This document shows, piece after piece, positions 35,190 to 42,004 of a stretch of DNA of 64,000 nt (the stretch's first letter is position 1; the number at the start of each line of letters is the position of its first letter). Position numbers and translations under genes: made by a program. The stretch lies in assembly GCF_003470665.1 (NCBI RefSeq), contig NZ_QRJZ01000003.1, positions 99,288 to 163,287 of the forward strand, read 5' to 3'. This DNA comes from Collinsella sp. AM17-1. Lineage in GTDB: Bacteria; Actinomycetota; Coriobacteriia; Coriobacteriales; Coriobacteriaceae. Below the pieces are notes generated by a model that was given only the letters and a program-made list of their open reading frames with translations, did not search any database and was not told where the DNA came from.

Positions 35190-35361
35190 GGCGGATCACC
35201 TCCTCGCGGTACAACTCGTACCGTTCGATGAACCTGTGCGGGTTCTCCGCGATGACGTCGAGAACCTCGGCGAGCGTCATCTTGCCGAGGGGGCGCTCAT
35301 CGTCCGTGAGCTCGCTGTCCGGCACGTCGATGATGTGGCGCTCAATGATCTCGAATTTCAT
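35173..35361 (-). CDS. Small phage protein (62 aa)
   Basis: ATG 35361 overlaps the upstream stop (ATGA). MKFEIIERHIIDVPDSELTD and LAEVLDVIAENPHRFIERYE. Acidic, mixed alpha/beta. Not recognised. Confidence 0.6.
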   Translation of the reverse strand: MKFEIIERHIIDVPDSELTDDERPLGKMTLAEVLDVIAENPHRFIERYELYREEVIRLGGKL

Positions 35362-35594
35362 TTTGTCTCCTGACTTGCAAGTGCTTTGGGCCTCACGATG
35401 TCGCGCGGGTCTTCGCCCATCGCATTCGCCAGATTGAGCAGCAGGTTCATCTTCACTTCCCTGCCGCCGCGGATGACGTGGCTCAGGCTGCTGAGGTTCA
35501 CCCCGGCGGCGCGCGCCAGCTGCTTCAGCGGGACGTGGTTGTCGATGCGCCAATGGGCGATCTTGTCGGCGTCCAGAACGTACTCGGTCGCCAT
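35358..35594 (-). CDS. XRE-family HTH regulator
   Basis: 78 aa. A Cro/CI-type helix-turn-helix: PLKQLARAAGVNLSSLSHVI with recognition helix NLSSLSHVIRG, then NLLLNLANAMGEDPRDIV. ATG 35594 overlaps the upstream TGA. Lies within the early operon, so perhaps a late-gene or feedback regulator. Confidence 0.78.
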   Translation of the reverse strand: MATEYVLDADKIAHWRIDNHVPLKQLARAAGVNLSSLSHVIRGGREVKMNLLLNLANAMGEDPRDIVRPKALASQETK

Positions 35595-35860
35595 CACCTG
35601 CACCTCCCCTCGCGCTTGAGCGTCTCCACGTTGCGGCGGGACCTCTTGAGCGCGCGAATCCGGGCGCGCCTCCATTTCGGGTCGAACTTCTTGCAGAGCG
35701 CCCTCGCCTCGCGCCTCATGCCGCGCAGCACGGGCACGAGGGCCTCGTTGAAGCTCGCCACCGCGTTGGCCATGATGGCGGCCGCGGCCCTCGCGGCGGG
35801 GCCATCCGGTCTCCACAGGTCGACGGACGGCGACGGCGCCGGCCTCATCTCGTCAGCCAT
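35594..35860 (-). CDS. Small basic phage protein, paralogue of the 39432-39710 product
   Basis: 88 aa. The C-terminal 35 residues, DPKWRRARIRALKRSRRN then GRCR, closely match DPKWQRRRRRALARSRRN...GRCR of the gene at 39432. The N-terminal half is an Ala-rich helix. The Arg-rich end suggests nucleic-acid binding. Function unknown. Confidence 0.6.
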   Translation of the reverse strand: MADEMRPAPSPSVDLWRPDGPAARAAAAIMANAVASFNEALVPVLRGMRREARALCKKFDPKWRRARIRALKRSRRNVETLKREGRCR

Positions 35861-36197
35861 GCCGCACCTTCCTCCCGCACCCCGGGCAATAGTTCCAGAC
35901 GCCGCTCACGCGGTAGTGCTCCTCGTCCTCGACCTTGCAGCCGCAGACCGAGCACAGGAAGCCGTTGTCGCACGAGTCCTGGACGCTCCCGTCGTAGACG
36001 TTCTCGCACTCGCCGCGGTCGATGAGGTCGGCGAGATAGTCGAATACGTTGCCCTCCGTATAGCCGACGCACTCGAGCACGCGCTCGAAGGTGTCGAATA
36101 TGAACGGCTCGAGGACGGTCCTCGGCAGGCTGCCGAAGAAGCCCCTCGACCCGCGCAGGCTCGCCGCCGCCTCGCGGCGCTGCTCGTCGCTAATCAT
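35853..36197 (-). CDS. Zinc-ribbon phage protein with SDE-R-R N-terminal module (copy 1)
   Basis: 114 aa. N-terminal MISDEQRREAAASLRGS, middle NVFDYLADLIDRGECENVYD and a C-terminal zinc ribbon (CSVCGCK ... CPGCGRK). It shares this plan with the 36452-36820 product, and the N-terminal and LADLID blocks with 36813-37013. Family seen in Coriobacteriia phages; role unknown. Confidence 0.65.
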   Translation of the reverse strand: MISDEQRREAAASLRGSRGFFGSLPRTVLEPFIFDTFERVLECVGYTEGNVFDYLADLIDRGECENVYDGSVQDSCDNGFLCSVCGCKVEDEEHYRVSGVWNYCPGCGRKVRHG

Positions 36198-36465
36198 CAG
36201 TCAAATCCTCCCCACACCACGGGCAATACCGTGGGACAGTCTCGAACTCGGTCCAGCTCGTGATGTACGTGTCGTCGTGTTCGTAATGCACGACGCCGAA
36301 GACGAGGTCGCACCTAGGGCAATGGACGGCGTCGACGGGGTCGACGTCACCTAACGCGACCACCTCGTTGGTGTACACCAACTTGCGCGGCTTCCACTTC
36401 TGGTGCGACGGGGTCGCGCCGCACGTTGGACAATCGACCGGCCTTGCGAACTTAATACGCTTCAT
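36190..36465 (-). CDS. Small protein with two zinc knuckles
   Basis: 91 aa. CPTCG near residue 13, CPRCD near 49 and CPWCG near 82 give three CxxC pairs. Basic N-terminus MKRIKFARP. Overlaps both neighbours by a few bases. Not recognised. Confidence 0.6.
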   Translation of the reverse strand: MKRIKFARPVDCPTCGATPSHQKWKPRKLVYTNEVVALGDVDPVDAVHCPRCDLVFGVVHYEHDDTYITSWTEFETVPRYCPWCGEDLTDD

Positions 36466-36820
36466 CTTCCACCACCACCGCCCCGCAGACCGGGCATGAG
36501 TACCAGTCGACTGGGAACGCCTCGGAGGTCACGACGAGCACACCGTCCGGCCTGTCGCCGGGCACCAGCACGCGGCACCCGCACTCTGAGCACTTGAATG
36601 ATTCCTTGGTGTAGTCGGCGACGTTGTGACATGTCGGACGGTCGATTAGGTCTGCAAGGGCCGCGTACGTCTCGTTCTCAACCTCGTGAATGAACTTGCC
36701 GCCAACCTCGACGCCGATTGAGTTTGCAATCACGTCGAGTGAATCAACGTGGCGGTATGCCCCGGTCGATGCTTCGCGCAACTCAGCCACCGCTCGCTTG
36801 CGCTCCTCGTCGTTAATCAT
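36452..36820 (-). CDS. Zinc-ribbon phage protein with SDE-R-R N-terminal module (copy 2)
   Basis: 122 aa from ATG 36820. MINDEERKRAVAELREAST, YAALADLIDRPTCHNVADYT, then CSECGCR ... CPVCGAV. Homologous along its length to copy 1 at 35853. The frame up to 36913 is discarded because the ATG 36820 aligns with copy 1. Confidence 0.65.
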   Translation of the reverse strand: MINDEERKRAVAELREASTGAYRHVDSLDVIANSIGVEVGGKFIHEVENETYAALADLIDRPTCHNVADYTKESFKCSECGCRVLVPGDRPDGVLVVTSEAFPVDWYSCPVCGAVVVEDEAY

Positions 36821-37013
36821 CGTCTCCCCCTTCCGGGTCAATGAGATCAGCGAGCTTATCGAGGACAACGTCGAAGTCATGGTAGTCCTCGAAGCCGACC
36901 ACCACCTCGGCAAGCTCGTCGAAGAACTGCTCCTTGTACTGGATGGAGTGGCCGATGGTCAGGTGTCGCAGGTTCTCAGCCATCTCGCGTCGCTCTTCGC
37001 TAGTGAATGTCAT
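36813..37013 (-). CDS. Phage protein with the same N-terminal module, no zinc ribbon (copy 3)
   Basis: 66 aa from ATG 37013; ATG 37028 would add five residues. MTFTSEERREMAENLRHLT and the C-terminal VLDKLADLIDPEGGDDD match the shared blocks of copies 1 and 2, but the protein stops where their zinc ribbon begins. Confidence 0.6.
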   Translation of the reverse strand: MTFTSEERREMAENLRHLTIGHSIQYKEQFFDELAEVVVGFEDYHDFDVVLDKLADLIDPEGGDDD

Positions 37014-37509
37014 CGAAACCAGCTCCAAACATACAGTCGTAGCCGCACTCCCAGGTCTCTCCGTCGCGGCTCATGGTCGCCCCGTACCTCGGAGTGTCGC
37101 CGTTATCGTCGCCCCAGAAGTTGAAGTGCCATCCCAAGAAGTCGAACTCCTTGTCGTACTTGTCGGCGGCGTACCTCGTGTCACCGTACTCCTCGCAATC
37201 GTCCCACCCGAACTTGCGGGAAAGGTCATCGAACGTGTATATGGCCGGCTTGTCCTCGCCGTCCTCCCACTCGTAGACCTCCGGCCATCCCTGCTTGTAG
37301 CACCCGACGCGGACGCTGCCGTCGCCCATGACTCCATGGTGCGAGAACTCGAACCACTCGAATCCGTCATGGTGCTTCATGATGTTCGCGTACACGCGGA
37401 GTCCAGTAGGCAGGGAGGCCTCGTCGGTGTCGTATACGCCTACGTCCTCCTTGTCGGTTCTGCGCTCGCCGTTGAGGTACACGAACGCGCCGTAGTCGCT
37501 GTATGCCAT
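37000..37509 (-). CDS. Conserved phage protein, unknown function
   Basis: 169 aa, acidic and very rich in aromatic residues and Asp/Gly (WFEFSHHGVMGDGSVRVGCY; DFLGWHFNFWGDDNGD). Likely a compact soluble beta-rich protein. GGAGG precedes the start and overlaps the 15-codon micro-ORF upstream. Not recognised. Confidence 0.65.
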   Translation of the reverse strand: MAYSDYGAFVYLNGERRTDKEDVGVYDTDEASLPTGLRVYANIMKHHDGFEWFEFSHHGVMGDGSVRVGCYKQGWPEVYEWEDGEDKPAIYTFDDLSRKFGWDDCEEYGDTRYAADKYDKEFDFLGWHFNFWGDDNGDTPRYGATMSRDGETWECGYDCMFGAGFDDIH

Positions 37510-37511
37510 AG

Positions 37512-37559
37512 CTAGACCTCCTTCGCCCCCATCTCGCGACGCTCTTTATCGGTAATCAT
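37512..37559 (-). CDS. 15-codon micro-ORF, truncated copy 4 of the SDE-R-R module
   Basis: Encodes MITDKERREMGAKEV then TAG. The first ten residues match the N-terminal module of copies 1-3. Its ATG overlaps the upstream stop (ATGA) and its last codons (AAG GAG GTC TAG) form the ribosome binding site of the next gene. Probably a relic retained for translational coupling. Confidence 0.45.
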   Translation of the reverse strand: MITDKERREMGAKEV

Positions 37560-37825
37560 TCGCCCTCCTTGGATATGGCCAGCGCCACGTATTTCTGGGC
37601 GAGGCCCTCGAAACCGTCGAGGATGTAGTCGATTCGGTAGACTTCACCGTTGAGCGGATGCCTGGCTGCTTCCCCGACGGCGTAGCCTTCGTTCGTGACA
37701 ACGTCGAATACGATCTCATCGCCGACCTTGTAACCCCGGTCGTTCTTGCGAATCTCGAACGTCTTGGTGCCGTTCAGGACGGCGTCTGCGTATTGCTCTT
37801 GAATCTTGAGCCTGTGCGTCGCCAT
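37556..37825 (-). CDS. DUF3850 (ASCH-like) protein
   Basis: 89 aa. The family signature HRLKIQEQYADAVLNGTKTF followed by EIRKNDRGYKVGDEI is complete. ASCH-like folds are proposed to bind RNA. The gene overlaps the upstream stop by one base. Confidence 0.85.
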   Translation of the reverse strand: MATHRLKIQEQYADAVLNGTKTFEIRKNDRGYKVGDEIVFDVVTNEGYAVGEAARHPLNGEVYRIDYILDGFEGLAQKYVALAISKEGE

Positions 37826-38217
37826 CAGTCTTCACCCCTCAGCTTGCGGATGCGGGATACGATGTCCTCAATCACTTTCGGAGAGCAACCAGTTGTTATA
37901 TTGCCGAGAGAACAACTTTGACAGGTTCCATCCTTGCTGAAGTACGTGCAAGCGGTGCCTTCTGCGACGCATTTGTCCAAGTCCTCTTCCAGCTTCTCCC
38001 AGCTGTCGGGTTCGGTGAGGTACATGAGCTCGGCGTCGAGTTTCCTGCCCGCGTCCGTGACCGCGCGCCAGCAGTTCCCCCACTCTTTCTCGAGGTCGGA
38101 ATCGACCGTGTACACCCAGTACACGATGTTTCGGGCCGTGCCGCCGCTGCCGTACAGCACCTTGGTATCCAGCGGAATCTCTCGACCGTCGGCATCCTTT
38201 GGCAGTTGAATCATCAT
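37825..38217 (-). CDS. Conserved phage protein with Cys cluster
   Basis: 130 aa; AAGGAGG lies just upstream and ATG 38214 is an equally good start. DADGREIPLDTKVLYGSGGT and VDSDLEKEWGNCWRAVTDAG; C-terminal CTYFSKDGTCQSCSLGN suggests a small metal site. Not recognised. Confidence 0.6.
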   Translation of the reverse strand: MMIQLPKDADGREIPLDTKVLYGSGGTARNIVYWVYTVDSDLEKEWGNCWRAVTDAGRKLDAELMYLTEPDSWEKLEEDLDKCVAEGTACTYFSKDGTCQSCSLGNITTGCSPKVIEDIVSRIRKLRGED

Positions 38218-38233
38218 TCCTCCTTATCTGGCG

Positions 38234-38875
38234 TTATACGCCCTCCATCCCGATCTGCTCGCACCACTGGTTGGCCATCGCCTTTGCGATGCCCGGGAAC
38301 GTGCGGCTGCGAACCTTGGCGCGTTCGTGTGGCGGCAGATGCCAGGCGTCCGCGTACCATGCCGGCATGGAGTTGCCTGACTTGAAGACCTTGCGCGGCT
38401 CAGGCTCGACCTCATCAGTCGGCTTGAGCGGCTCGAGCCCCTTCAGCCACAGGCACGTCTTCTTTTCGAACGGGTCGCCGAACATGTACGGCTGCACGAT
38501 TTGGTCCGGTTTGCGCCATCTTGTGCTCATACAGCCGACGGGGTTCTCGATTGCGACGTGCGGCGCATCGCACTTGGCGAACGCCATGAAGAACTCGACG
38601 GCGGCCTCACGGTTAGTCTTGCGCTCGCGCGCTCTGTCGCCGTACTTCCCCTCGTCGAACCAGCGGTTGCCGGTGACGGTGAGATACGTGCATGGCGGGT
38701 GCGCGATCACTAGGTCCCACCTGAGCTTGAGCATCTGGAGAGCGTCGACGTTGAGGTGCATGAGGTCGTGACCCCCCCCCGCTTCCTCAAGGTCGCAGCT
38801 GTAAGCCTCGTGCCCCATCTTCCGGAACTCAAGCGCCACGCGCTGCGACTCCTCGCAGGCGATAAGAACTCGCAT
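38234..38875 (-). CDS. DNA cytosine methyltransferase-like protein
   Basis: 213 aa, much shorter than classical C5-MTases. MRVLIACEESQRVALEFRKM is a SAM-binding motif I-like start, DLVIAHPPCTYLTVTG carries the catalytic Pro-Cys motif IV, and APHVAIENPVGCMSTRW matches motif VI (ENP). No target recognition domain of normal size is visible. Such genes are common in phages and may protect phage DNA; no cognate endonuclease is adjacent. Confidence 0.75.
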   Translation of the reverse strand: MRVLIACEESQRVALEFRKMGHEAYSCDLEEAGGGHDLMHLNVDALQMLKLRWDLVIAHPPCTYLTVTGNRWFDEGKYGDRARERKTNREAAVEFFMAFAKCDAPHVAIENPVGCMSTRWRKPDQIVQPYMFGDPFEKKTCLWLKGLEPLKPTDEVEPEPRKVFKSGNSMPAWYADAWHLPPHERAKVRSRTFPGIAKAMANQWCEQIGMEGV

Positions 38876-38986
38876 CTACGCCACCATCTTCCTGACGACG
38901 GCCACGTCGTACATGCCCTCGAGGTAGCCGACGGCCCTCGCCGCGGCCATGTCTTGCTCGCGGCCGAGCTCATCCCATCCGCTCAT
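38876..38986 (-). CDS. Small phage protein (36 aa)
   Basis: ATG 38986 to TAG 38876, filling the gap exactly between neighbours (the next start follows at 38875). MSGWDELGREQDMAAARAVG then YLEGMYDVAVVRKMVA: an amphipathic helix. GGGAGG lies upstream. Not recognised. Confidence 0.5.
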   Translation of the reverse strand: MSGWDELGREQDMAAARAVGYLEGMYDVAVVRKMVA

Positions 38987-39180
38987 CGCGCCTCCCAGTA
39001 GTTGCACCTGGCGAGCCCCTGCGTGCGGTGCACGAACTCCGGGCGCCGCACGCACTCGTACTCCGTGCGCTCCATGCCGTGGACGGTGCGCAGCACCGTC
39101 GCGCAGCAGTGCAGGCAGTTCTCGCAGCGCTCCTCCCGGAGCCCGTCCGCGTAGATGTCCGGCCTCTCGTCTCCCGTCAT
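38983..39180 (-). CDS. Cysteine-rich small phage protein (65 aa)
   Basis: ATG 39180, overlapping the upstream stop. ERCENCLHCCATVLRTVHG and YECVRRPEFVHRTQGLARCN: five cysteines suggest zinc or Fe-S binding. The longer frame to 39366 is a shadow. Confidence 0.6.
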   Translation of the reverse strand: MTGDERPDIYADGLREERCENCLHCCATVLRTVHGMERTEYECVRRPEFVHRTQGLARCNYWEAR

Positions 39181-39401
39181 CTGCATCCCCTCTTCCCGTA
39201 CCTTCCGTCGTTCACCATGTTCCTTACGTGGCGCCGCATGTCCTGCGCCGCCTGGTCTCCCTCGGGCGGCAGCTTCCGCCCGCTCGCGCACTCGACGCAG
39301 TGGACGCGCCAGCCGCCGCGGTAGCGCTCGAAGTGCCCGAACCCGGGAGGCGTCCATTTGCCGCACTCGCGGCAGTAGCCGCCGTACACGTTCCTAGCCA
39401 T
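39177..39401 (-). CDS. Small zinc-finger phage protein (74 aa)
   Basis: VYGGYCRECGKWTPPGFGHF and WRVHCVECASGRKLPPEG give two CxxC pairs of one zinc ribbon. Basic C-terminus. The SD (AGGAAGGAG) lies inside a 12-codon micro-ORF (39394-39432) that couples it to the upstream gene. Confidence 0.6.
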   Translation of the reverse strand: MARNVYGGYCRECGKWTPPGFGHFERYRGGWRVHCVECASGRKLPPEGDQAAQDMRRHVRNMVNDGRYGKRGCR

Positions 39402-39432
39402 ACCCCTGCTCCTTCCTGTACTTGCCGCCCAT
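39394..39432 (-). CDS. 12-codon coupling micro-ORF
   Basis: Encodes MGGKYRKEQGYG, starting on the TGA of the upstream gene (TGATG) and ending over the start of the next. Its sequence carries the next gene's AGGAAGGAG site. Probably only a coupling device. Confidence 0.35.
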   Translation of the reverse strand: MGGKYRKEQGYG

Positions 39433-39710
39433 CACCGGCACCTCCCGATGCTCTTCAGGTACAGGTTGTTGCGGCGCGAGCGGGCGAGTGCGCGACGGCG
39501 GCGGCGCTGCCACTTCGGGTCGAGCGCCTTCGCGAACTTCCTCATGAGACGGCGGGCGTCTCGGAACACGCGGGAGATGCTCTCCCACAGCATCTCGGCG
39601 ACGGCCTTCGCGGCATCGCCGATTGCCTCCAGCAACCGCGTCGCCGCCCAGCTAAGCGTCCCGGGGTATGGCGTCTCGGACGTCTCGCCGGTCTTCTTCT
39701 CGTCGGTCAT
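39432..39710 (-). CDS. Small basic phage protein, paralogue of the 35594-35860 product
   Basis: 92 aa from ATG 39710, preceded by GGAAGGA; ATG 39752 would add 14 residues. The C-terminus LDPKWQRRRRRALARSRRN ... GRCR matches the paralogue. The N-terminal half is helical (SWAATRLLEAIGDAAKAVAE). Overlaps the YkgJ-like gene end by 59 bp. Confidence 0.6.
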   Translation of the reverse strand: MTDEKKTGETSETPYPGTLSWAATRLLEAIGDAAKAVAEMLWESISRVFRDARRLMRKFAKALDPKWQRRRRRALARSRRNNLYLKSIGRCR

Positions 39711-40131
39711 CGGTATTCCTTCCATTCGGTTCCTTTTCGCATTCATAGACATCGCGGGCCATTGATTCCGCGAGCGCGCGCATGTCGGTCACCTCGGCGC
39801 ACTCCGCGCCGAAGAACATGCCCAGCTCGCCCCTCTTGTGCCTGTCGCACCGGTAGGCGCGGCAGATCTCGGGCCTCGCGGCGTAGACCGCGCACTCGCG
39901 CCCGCCCGTGAGGTACGGGCACAGCAGGTCGTACTCAGCCCTGGGCTCGGCGGGCACGATTCCGTTCCGGCGCACGTACGCCTCGAGGCGCACCCGGTCG
40001 AACGGGCTCACGGGCAGGAAGCGCGAGCAGCACTCGCCGCAGCCCCTGCAGTCGCCCGTGTAGAGGTCGGTCACGTCGTCGCTCTGGAGCCCGGCATGGA
40101 TGGCCGCGGCGACGGCCTTCTCGTCATTCAT
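39652..40131 (-). CDS. YkgJ-like cysteine-cluster protein
   Basis: 159 aa. Signature GDCRGCGECCSRFLPVSPFD, then LLCPYLTGGRECAVYAARPE and ICRAYRC: the eight-Cys zinc/iron-chelating cluster of the YkgJ family. The C-terminus is hydrophilic and charged. Found in many gut phages; role unknown. Confidence 0.78.
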   Translation of the reverse strand: MNDEKAVAAAIHAGLQSDDVTDLYTGDCRGCGECCSRFLPVSPFDRVRLEAYVRRNGIVPAEPRAEYDLLCPYLTGGRECAVYAARPEICRAYRCDRHKRGELGMFFGAECAEVTDMRALAESMARDVYECEKEPNGRNTDDRREEDRRDVRDAIPRDA

Positions 40132-40168
40132 CGGCCTGCCCTGCCGCTCATGTCGGGCACGGCGGCCT

Positions 40169-40579
40169 CTACTCGGCACATCTGGCCACCTTCTTGTCGT
40201 AGATCTTCTTGAGGTCCCGGCGCATGAACCGGATGAACTCCTCCTCGCCGACGTCGTCCGCCAGCGCCACATATCGCATCGCATCGTGGCACCATTCGTC
40301 GAAGTCGAGCAGCCTTCCGCTGAACGCGCTCTTGACGTCCGTGACCTCGGCATAGGTGAAGCGGGTCAGCATCTCCTCGCGCATGACCTTGTCGGCCAGC
40401 GCCTCGATGGGTGCCTTGTCGCGGTTGATGATGCGTCTGTAGCCGTTGGCCCTCTTTGTCATGGCGTCGAGCTGCTTGGCCAGCTTGTTGTTCTCGGCCG
40501 CGAGGCGCTCGTTGCGGCGCTGCTCGTAGTCCAGCTCGGCGAGCACGTACTGCTCGCAGTTGGTGATCTCCATCGTCAT
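40169..40579 (-). CDS. Phage protein with N-terminal coiled coil
   Basis: 136 aa from ATG 40579 overlapping the upstream stop (ATGA); ATG 40573 is also possible. Coiled coil YEQRRNERLAAENNKLAKQL, basic middle, then ADDVGEEEFIRFMRRDLKKI. Not recognised. Confidence 0.6.
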   Translation of the reverse strand: MTMEITNCEQYVLAELDYEQRRNERLAAENNKLAKQLDAMTKRANGYRRIINRDKAPIEALADKVMREEMLTRFTYAEVTDVKSAFSGRLLDFDEWCHDAMRYVALADDVGEEEFIRFMRRDLKKIYDKKVARCAE

Positions 40580-41028
40580 TTCACCTCTCGGATGATCTCG
40601 TTTCCGTAACGGTCGGTGATGGCCCAGTAGCCGAACATGTAGAGGTCGGGGCTGTGCGGCGGGTACTCCCTGAGCAGCGTGCCGGACCACCATGCCTCCT
40701 CGGCCGCCCCGGTGCGCCAGACCCACTCGGCCCTGAGGCCGCCGTCGTGGAACTTCCCGTGGCACCCGGTCGTGCCGGAGCCGCACAGGGCGAACAGCGG
40801 GCTGCGCAGCTCCCACACCCCGTTTGGCGTGACGAGCCTGAACGTCTTTCCCCACGACCTGCGGGCGACGTGGTGGCAGTTGGAGGCGCGCCTGCCGCAC
40901 ACCGCGCACCGGGCCTGCGTCGGCTCGTATGCCGTGCCGTGCGTGTACCTCGTCCCGAGGTGGGGCTTGCCGTACAGCTCGGCGCGCTCCTTCGGCCATC
41001 CCCTCAGCAGGCCCGCGTCGAGGATCAT
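40576..41028 (-). CDS. HNH-like endonuclease / zinc-binding phage protein
   Basis: 150 aa from ATG 41028. CAVCGRRASNCHHVARRSWG and ALCGSGTTGCHGKFHDGGLR are spaced like a treble-clef HNH site. Distinct from the terminase-linked HNH at 34192. The long frame up to 41472 is a shadow of the replication gene. Confidence 0.68.
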   Translation of the reverse strand: MILDAGLLRGWPKERAELYGKPHLGTRYTHGTAYEPTQARCAVCGRRASNCHHVARRSWGKTFRLVTPNGVWELRSPLFALCGSGTTGCHGKFHDGGLRAEWVWRTGAAEEAWWSGTLLREYPPHSPDLYMFGYWAITDRYGNEIIREVK

Positions 41029-41894
41029 GAGAGCCTCCTCTCGCACGCGGCGCGGGCGGCCAGCAGCCTCTGCGCGTCCTGGTACAGCCCGAACCGGTCC
41101 CTGCTCGCGGTCGTGCCCCGCGGGGCCTCGACCTTGGCCGGGTCGATGCCCGGGTGCTCGGACGCCCACCTTCGCTCCTGCTCGGCCAGCGCCTCCTCGG
41201 GCGTCCTGGTCGGCCTGAACGTCGCGGCCTCGACCTCCGAGGCGGTGGGCTTGCCGCGGCTGCGGGCCTCGGCGTCGAGCTCGCGCTGGCGGCGGTGCCA
41301 CTGCCGGGCCTGCGGCTGCCAGTCCGAGATCGGCATGCCGTTCGACTTGCGCCAGCCCTGCGACGCGTAGAAGTCGAAGAACGCCTGCGGGTCGCCGTTC
41401 AGGCAGTTGGCACCGAAGTACGCGGCGACCTCCTCGGCGGTAGGCGGCTCGAAGCCCTCGGGCGCGGCGCACGCGTCCGCACTGCCCTGCACTGGGATGG
41501 CCTGGCTTGGTATGGACTGGTATGGATTGGTATATAAGGAGGGGTTTTCAGGTTCCGAAACCCCCGTTTCGGTAGTTTCCGAAACCCCGAAACCCCCGTT
41601 TCCGTTTTCCGAAACCCCCGTTTCCGAGGTTTCCGTATCCTCCGAAACCCCCGTTTCGCCCTTGGAGTCCTTGCGCGGCCTGCCGCCCTTGTTCTTGTTG
41701 CGGGCGGCGAGGCTGTTGTCGATGTCCTCGCGGAGGCTCTCGAACACTGCGCTGAGCGCCCAGTCGGCGAACTCCGGCTCTACGCCGTTGGTGCCGTACT
41801 GGATGATGGCCCAGCACAGCTCCCCGCGCGGCCCCTCCGGCACGCGCTCGAGGGCGGCGGTGAGCTTCGGGAACCACGTGAACTTGCTTGCCAT
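41025..41894 (-). CDS. Phage replication protein, DUF6291-like N-terminus
   Basis: 289 aa from ATG 41894. The N-terminal 75 residues (FTWFPKLTAALERVPEGPRG, FADWALSAVFESLREDIDNS) and the basic GGRPRKD linker match DUF6291-type proteins found beside SSB in phages. A low-complexity linker with four GVSE units follows (about 80-120). The C-terminal EEVAAYFGANCLNGDPQAFF and YASQGWRKSNGMPISDWQPQ segment resembles DnaD/replisome organiser ends. Probably recruits the host helicase. Confidence 0.68.
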   Translation of the reverse strand: MASKFTWFPKLTAALERVPEGPRGELCWAIIQYGTNGVEPEFADWALSAVFESLREDIDNSLAARNKNKGGRPRKDSKGETGVSEDTETSETGVSENGNGGFGVSETTETGVSEPENPSLYTNPYQSIPSQAIPVQGSADACAAPEGFEPPTAEEVAAYFGANCLNGDPQAFFDFYASQGWRKSNGMPISDWQPQARQWHRRQRELDAEARSRGKPTASEVEAATFRPTRTPEEALAEQERRWASEHPGIDPAKVEAPRGTTASRDRFGLYQDAQRLLAARAACERRLS

Positions 41895-42004
41895 CAGAAC
41901 CACCCCCAGAGAAGCGAAGAGAAGAACAGGAAACCCGCGGAGAAGGAGGCGGCGAACAGGGCCGCCTCCCAGTGGTCGCGGATGATGTCGGGTACGCGCC
42001 CCAT
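41894..42004 (-). CDS. Small membrane peptide (36 aa)
   Basis: ATG 42004 and stop 41894 overlap both neighbours as TGATG. MGRVPDIIRDHWEAALFAAS leads into a hydrophobic helix ending LLWGWF. Translationally coupled to ssb. Unknown function. Confidence 0.5.
   Translation of the reverse strand: MGRVPDIIRDHWEAALFAASFSAGFLFFSSLLWGWF

Noticed and set aside
41631..41640. A sixth TTCCGTATCC inside the replication gene
   Set aside because: It lies within GVSE repeats, has no cassette around it and lacks the flanking A/C of the 12-bp consensus; probably chance from the repeated TTTCCG pattern.
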